From assembly GCA_026417845.1 (NCBI GenBank), contig JAOACM010000193.1, forward strand, positions 1 to 7,843: a stretch of DNA of 7,843 bases, read 5' to 3'. Position numbers and translations under genes: made by a program. This stretch comes from Planctomycetota bacterium (GTDB lineage Bacteria > Planctomycetota > SZUA-567 > H5-PLA8 > CALKMO01). The notes under the pieces were generated by a model, which was not told the origin of the DNA, did no database searches, and saw only the letters and a list, made by a program, of their open reading frames with translations. Shown piece by piece: positions 5,831-7,843 of this stretch (positions are counted from its first letter, which is position 1; the number at the start of each line of letters is the position of its first letter).

Positions 5831-7843
5831 ATGCCGAAAGAGTATATCCGCACCGACGCAGGCCTCACCCCGGAGCAAAGGAAGGCGCTGGCCGTATCCT
5901 CGCACGTCTGTATGTCCGCCGGCGCCGGGACCGGCAAGACGCGCGCTCTGGCAGCCAGGTACATGGCGGCCTTGGAGGAAGCCGCGGCGGAGACCGGAGC
6001 CACCAGGTTAAACCCGGACGAGGCGGCCGGCCATGCCGTCCGAAGCATCGTGGCGGTCACTTTTACGACGGCGGCAGCGACGGAGCTTAAGGAACGCGTT
6101 AAAAGGGCAATAGAGGAACGCGCGGCCGACGGGTCGCCGTTCTGGACCTCGGCCCTCCTCCGGATGCCCGAAGCGCGGATAGGGACGATACACTCGCTGT
6201 GCCTGTCCATCCTCAGGAGCGACCCGCTCGCGGCCGGCCTTCCCCTGGCCTTCGAGATCCTCCAGGCAGACCGGTCCGAAGACCTGCGGAAAGAGGCGGC
6301 GGCGCGCGTCGTCTCGCGATGGGGGCCGGCCGACAGGAAGGATCTGCTGGAGGCCGGCAGGGATCTGCGAAGTCGAAAGGCCCTCGTCGAAACGCTCGCG
6401 AGCCTGCTCGCCGCGCGCCACATGGCCGATGCCTGGGTCGAAACGTGCGAGCGTGCCGCGGCTGGCGGAAAAATAGACGAGACCGCCGTGAAGCTCGCAA
6501 TGCGGGAACGATGTCGGCTCTGCAGCAACGATGTGGAGAGCCTCCTGGGAGACCCGGCATTCCGAAGGGCGATCGAATACCTGGCCGGTCTCGACGCATC
6601 TTCTTTTCCAGATAAGGAATCAAAGACTGCTGTTCTGGTTGCCAACCTGTCCGGCCCCGCGCGACAGCTCATCCGGATCCTCCGCTGCGCCAGAACCACA
6701 GCCGACGGGACGTACCGCCACGCACAGCCAGACCGCATCCCGGGACAGAGCAGTCTCCCGCGGCCGGACCAGAATTCCAGCGGGGGGGCCGTCTGTTGTC
6801 CGGGATCCCGCTCACACCTAGGCGCTGCCGGAAGTGTCGTAGCCTCCATCCCCGATGGAAAAGCCGGGGAAACGACCGGCGTGCAGGAATTCGCCACAGC
6901 GATCGGGGCTCTGGCGGAGGTGTTTTACAATTCGCTCACGGAAAGGTTCAGGATACTGGAAAGGCTGCCCGGCAACGCGAACTCGGAATGGAAGCAGGCC
7001 GGAGTAGACAAGGAGGAATTCAAAAAACACTACACCGCTCTGGGCGAGGCGGTGCGGCGCATCTGGCCGGCACCACTGCTGGTCATGGGCGCAGCAGATC
7101 CAACCGGGGCGGCGGTCTCTACAGCGGCGCTCACGCGCCTGTATATGCTCGCCCGGACCGAATATGACGCGCTGAAGGAAGGCGCCTGTGACTTCGACGA
7201 CCTGCTCCGGTTGACCAGGGACCTGCTGACGAGGGATGAGCGCATCCGGCAGGCGGCATCCTGCCGCCACATCATGGTGGACGAATTCCAGGACACCGAT
7301 CCCGTTCAGTGGGAAATACTGGCGATGCTGGCCGGTCTTGAGGCCTACTCAAAACCCGCCGGCGTGGAGCTCAGGGCCCAAGGCTGCTCCCTCTCCCCTC
7401 CGGAGGATTCCGGACAGGCTCTCAGGGACGCGCACCTAGGGGCCGCCCCCGGCAGCCCGGCAAGGGGACAATCCTCCCCGGCAGCTGATTCGACGAGCCG
7501 GGCGCGCACATCAGCCCGCGTGATGCTGGTCGGGGACGAAAAACAATCCATTTTCCGCTTCCGCAACGCGGACGTAACTGTTTTCGCCGCGGCCCGCGAG
7601 CAGCTCAGAAGGGCGGCTGAGGCTGAATATATCGCGGGCACGGCAGGCGCGGCTGGAGCCGCGGAGAAAGGTTCCTCGATAGAGGCCAAGCTGACGGTAA
7701 ATTTCAGGTCGCTCCCCAAAGTGGTAGAGACGATAAACCGGATGTTTGAACGAATATTCGCTCCGGCCGAAGGAGGTGCGTCGCACCGGCCCTATGAGGC
7801 CAGATCGCAGCCCCTGAGCCCGGGCTGCAGGGCGGCGACCGGA
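5831..7843 (+). CDS. addA: AddA/RecB-type UvrD-family helicase, 3' end outside window
   Basis: The visible 671 residues are the N-terminal helicase part of a superfamily 1A enzyme of the AddA/RecB kind, which unwinds and, with a C-terminal nuclease domain, resects double-strand breaks for RecA loading. Motifs in order: Q-motif region LTPEQRKAL (12-20); Walker A AGAGTGKT (30-37); motif Ia VTFTTAAATELKERV (76-90); Ic GTIHSLCLSIL (118-128); DFDDLL (454-459); motif II VDEFQDTDPVQWE (483-495); motif III VGDEKQSIFRFRNADVTVF (567-585); motif IV NFRS (624-627). DFDDLL and the R-F-R-N-A-D-V form point to AddA rather than UvrD/PcrA. Two oddities: low-complexity Pro/Ser/Gly-rich stretches at about 288-350 and 505-560, the latter between motifs II and III, which are usually much closer. 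The start ATG has GAGGAG only four bases ahead. No addB lies upstream. Nuclease domain and C-terminus are unseen, so RecB or a lone UvrD-like helicase remain possible. Confidence 0.85.
   Translation, partial: MPKEYIRTDAGLTPEQRKALAVSSHVCMSAGAGTGKTRALAARYMAALEEAAAETGATRLNPDEAAGHAVRSIVAVTFTTAAATELKERVKRAIEERAADGSPFWTSALLRMPEARIGTIHSLCLSILRSDPLAAGLPLAFEILQADRSEDLRKEAAARVVSRWGPADRKDLLEAGRDLRSRKALVETLASLLAARHMADAWVETCERAAAGGKIDETAVKLAMRERCRLCSNDVESLLGDPAFRRAIEYLAGLDASSFPDKESKTAVLVANLSGPARQLIRILRCARTTADGTYRHAQPDRIPGQSSLPRPDQNSSGGAVCCPGSRSHLGAAGSVVASIPDGKAGETTGVQEFATAIGALAEVFYNSLTERFRILERLPGNANSEWKQAGVDKEEFKKHYTALGEAVRRIWPAPLLVMGAADPTGAAVSTAALTRLYMLARTEYDALKEGACDFDDLLRLTRDLLTRDERIRQAASCRHIMVDEFQDTDPVQWEILAMLAGLEAYSKPAGVELRAQGCSLSPPEDSGQALRDAHLGAAPGSPARGQSSPAADSTSRARTSARVMLVGDEKQSIFRFRNADVTVFAAAREQLRRAAEAEYIAGTAGAAGAAEKGSSIEAKLTVNFRSLPKVVETINRMFERIFAPAEGGASHRPYEARSQPLSPGCRAATG

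Noticed and set aside
5599..6897. 432-codon minus-strand frame over the helicase start
   Set aside because: It is a shadow of the helicase frame, Ser/Arg/Ala-rich and without domains.

Overview
The window is GC-rich bacterial DNA, roughly 65% G+C in its coding parts. A secreted kelch-like protein, the end of an NHL-repeat protein and a GntR/LacI-type hybrid regulator lie side by side. That combination is common in the PVC group (Lentisphaerota, Kiritimatiellota, Planctomycetota) and similar environmental lineages. This placement is inferred from gene content only and is weak.

The left part (1-2166) is read on the minus strand. It holds, in order of transcription, an intact GntR/LacI transcriptional regulator, a remnant of an NHL-repeat protein (about 40 C-terminal residues), and a kelch-type beta-propeller protein with a signal peptide that runs off the left edge. 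The propeller gene overlaps the NHL remnant by ATGA but has an in-frame TGA as its third codon. Together these suggest a secreted-protein operon decaying beside its regulator. The regulator carries a 13-bp palindrome 77 bp ahead of its start, a candidate operator.

Between 2167 and 3177 lies about 1 kb with no recognisable gene. One half is a low-GC stretch (about 2300-2640) and the other is a GC-rich stretch with five short inverted repeats (2763-2900).

The right part is read on the plus strand: a small P-loop kinase-like protein (3178-3717), about 600 bp without a convincing gene, the tRNA pseudouridine synthase truD (4313-5518), a 312-bp gap, and the N-terminal 671 residues of an AddA/RecB-type UvrD helicase (5831 to the right edge). 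The helicase has two unusual low-complexity insertions. The truD-helicase gap contains, on the minus strand, an exact match to the core T-box riboswitch sequence, preceded by stem-loops in roughly the right order. It faces truD, so it is an orphan if real. It is the most interesting unexplained signal here. I see no CRISPR array, rRNA, tRNA, transposase or phage gene.
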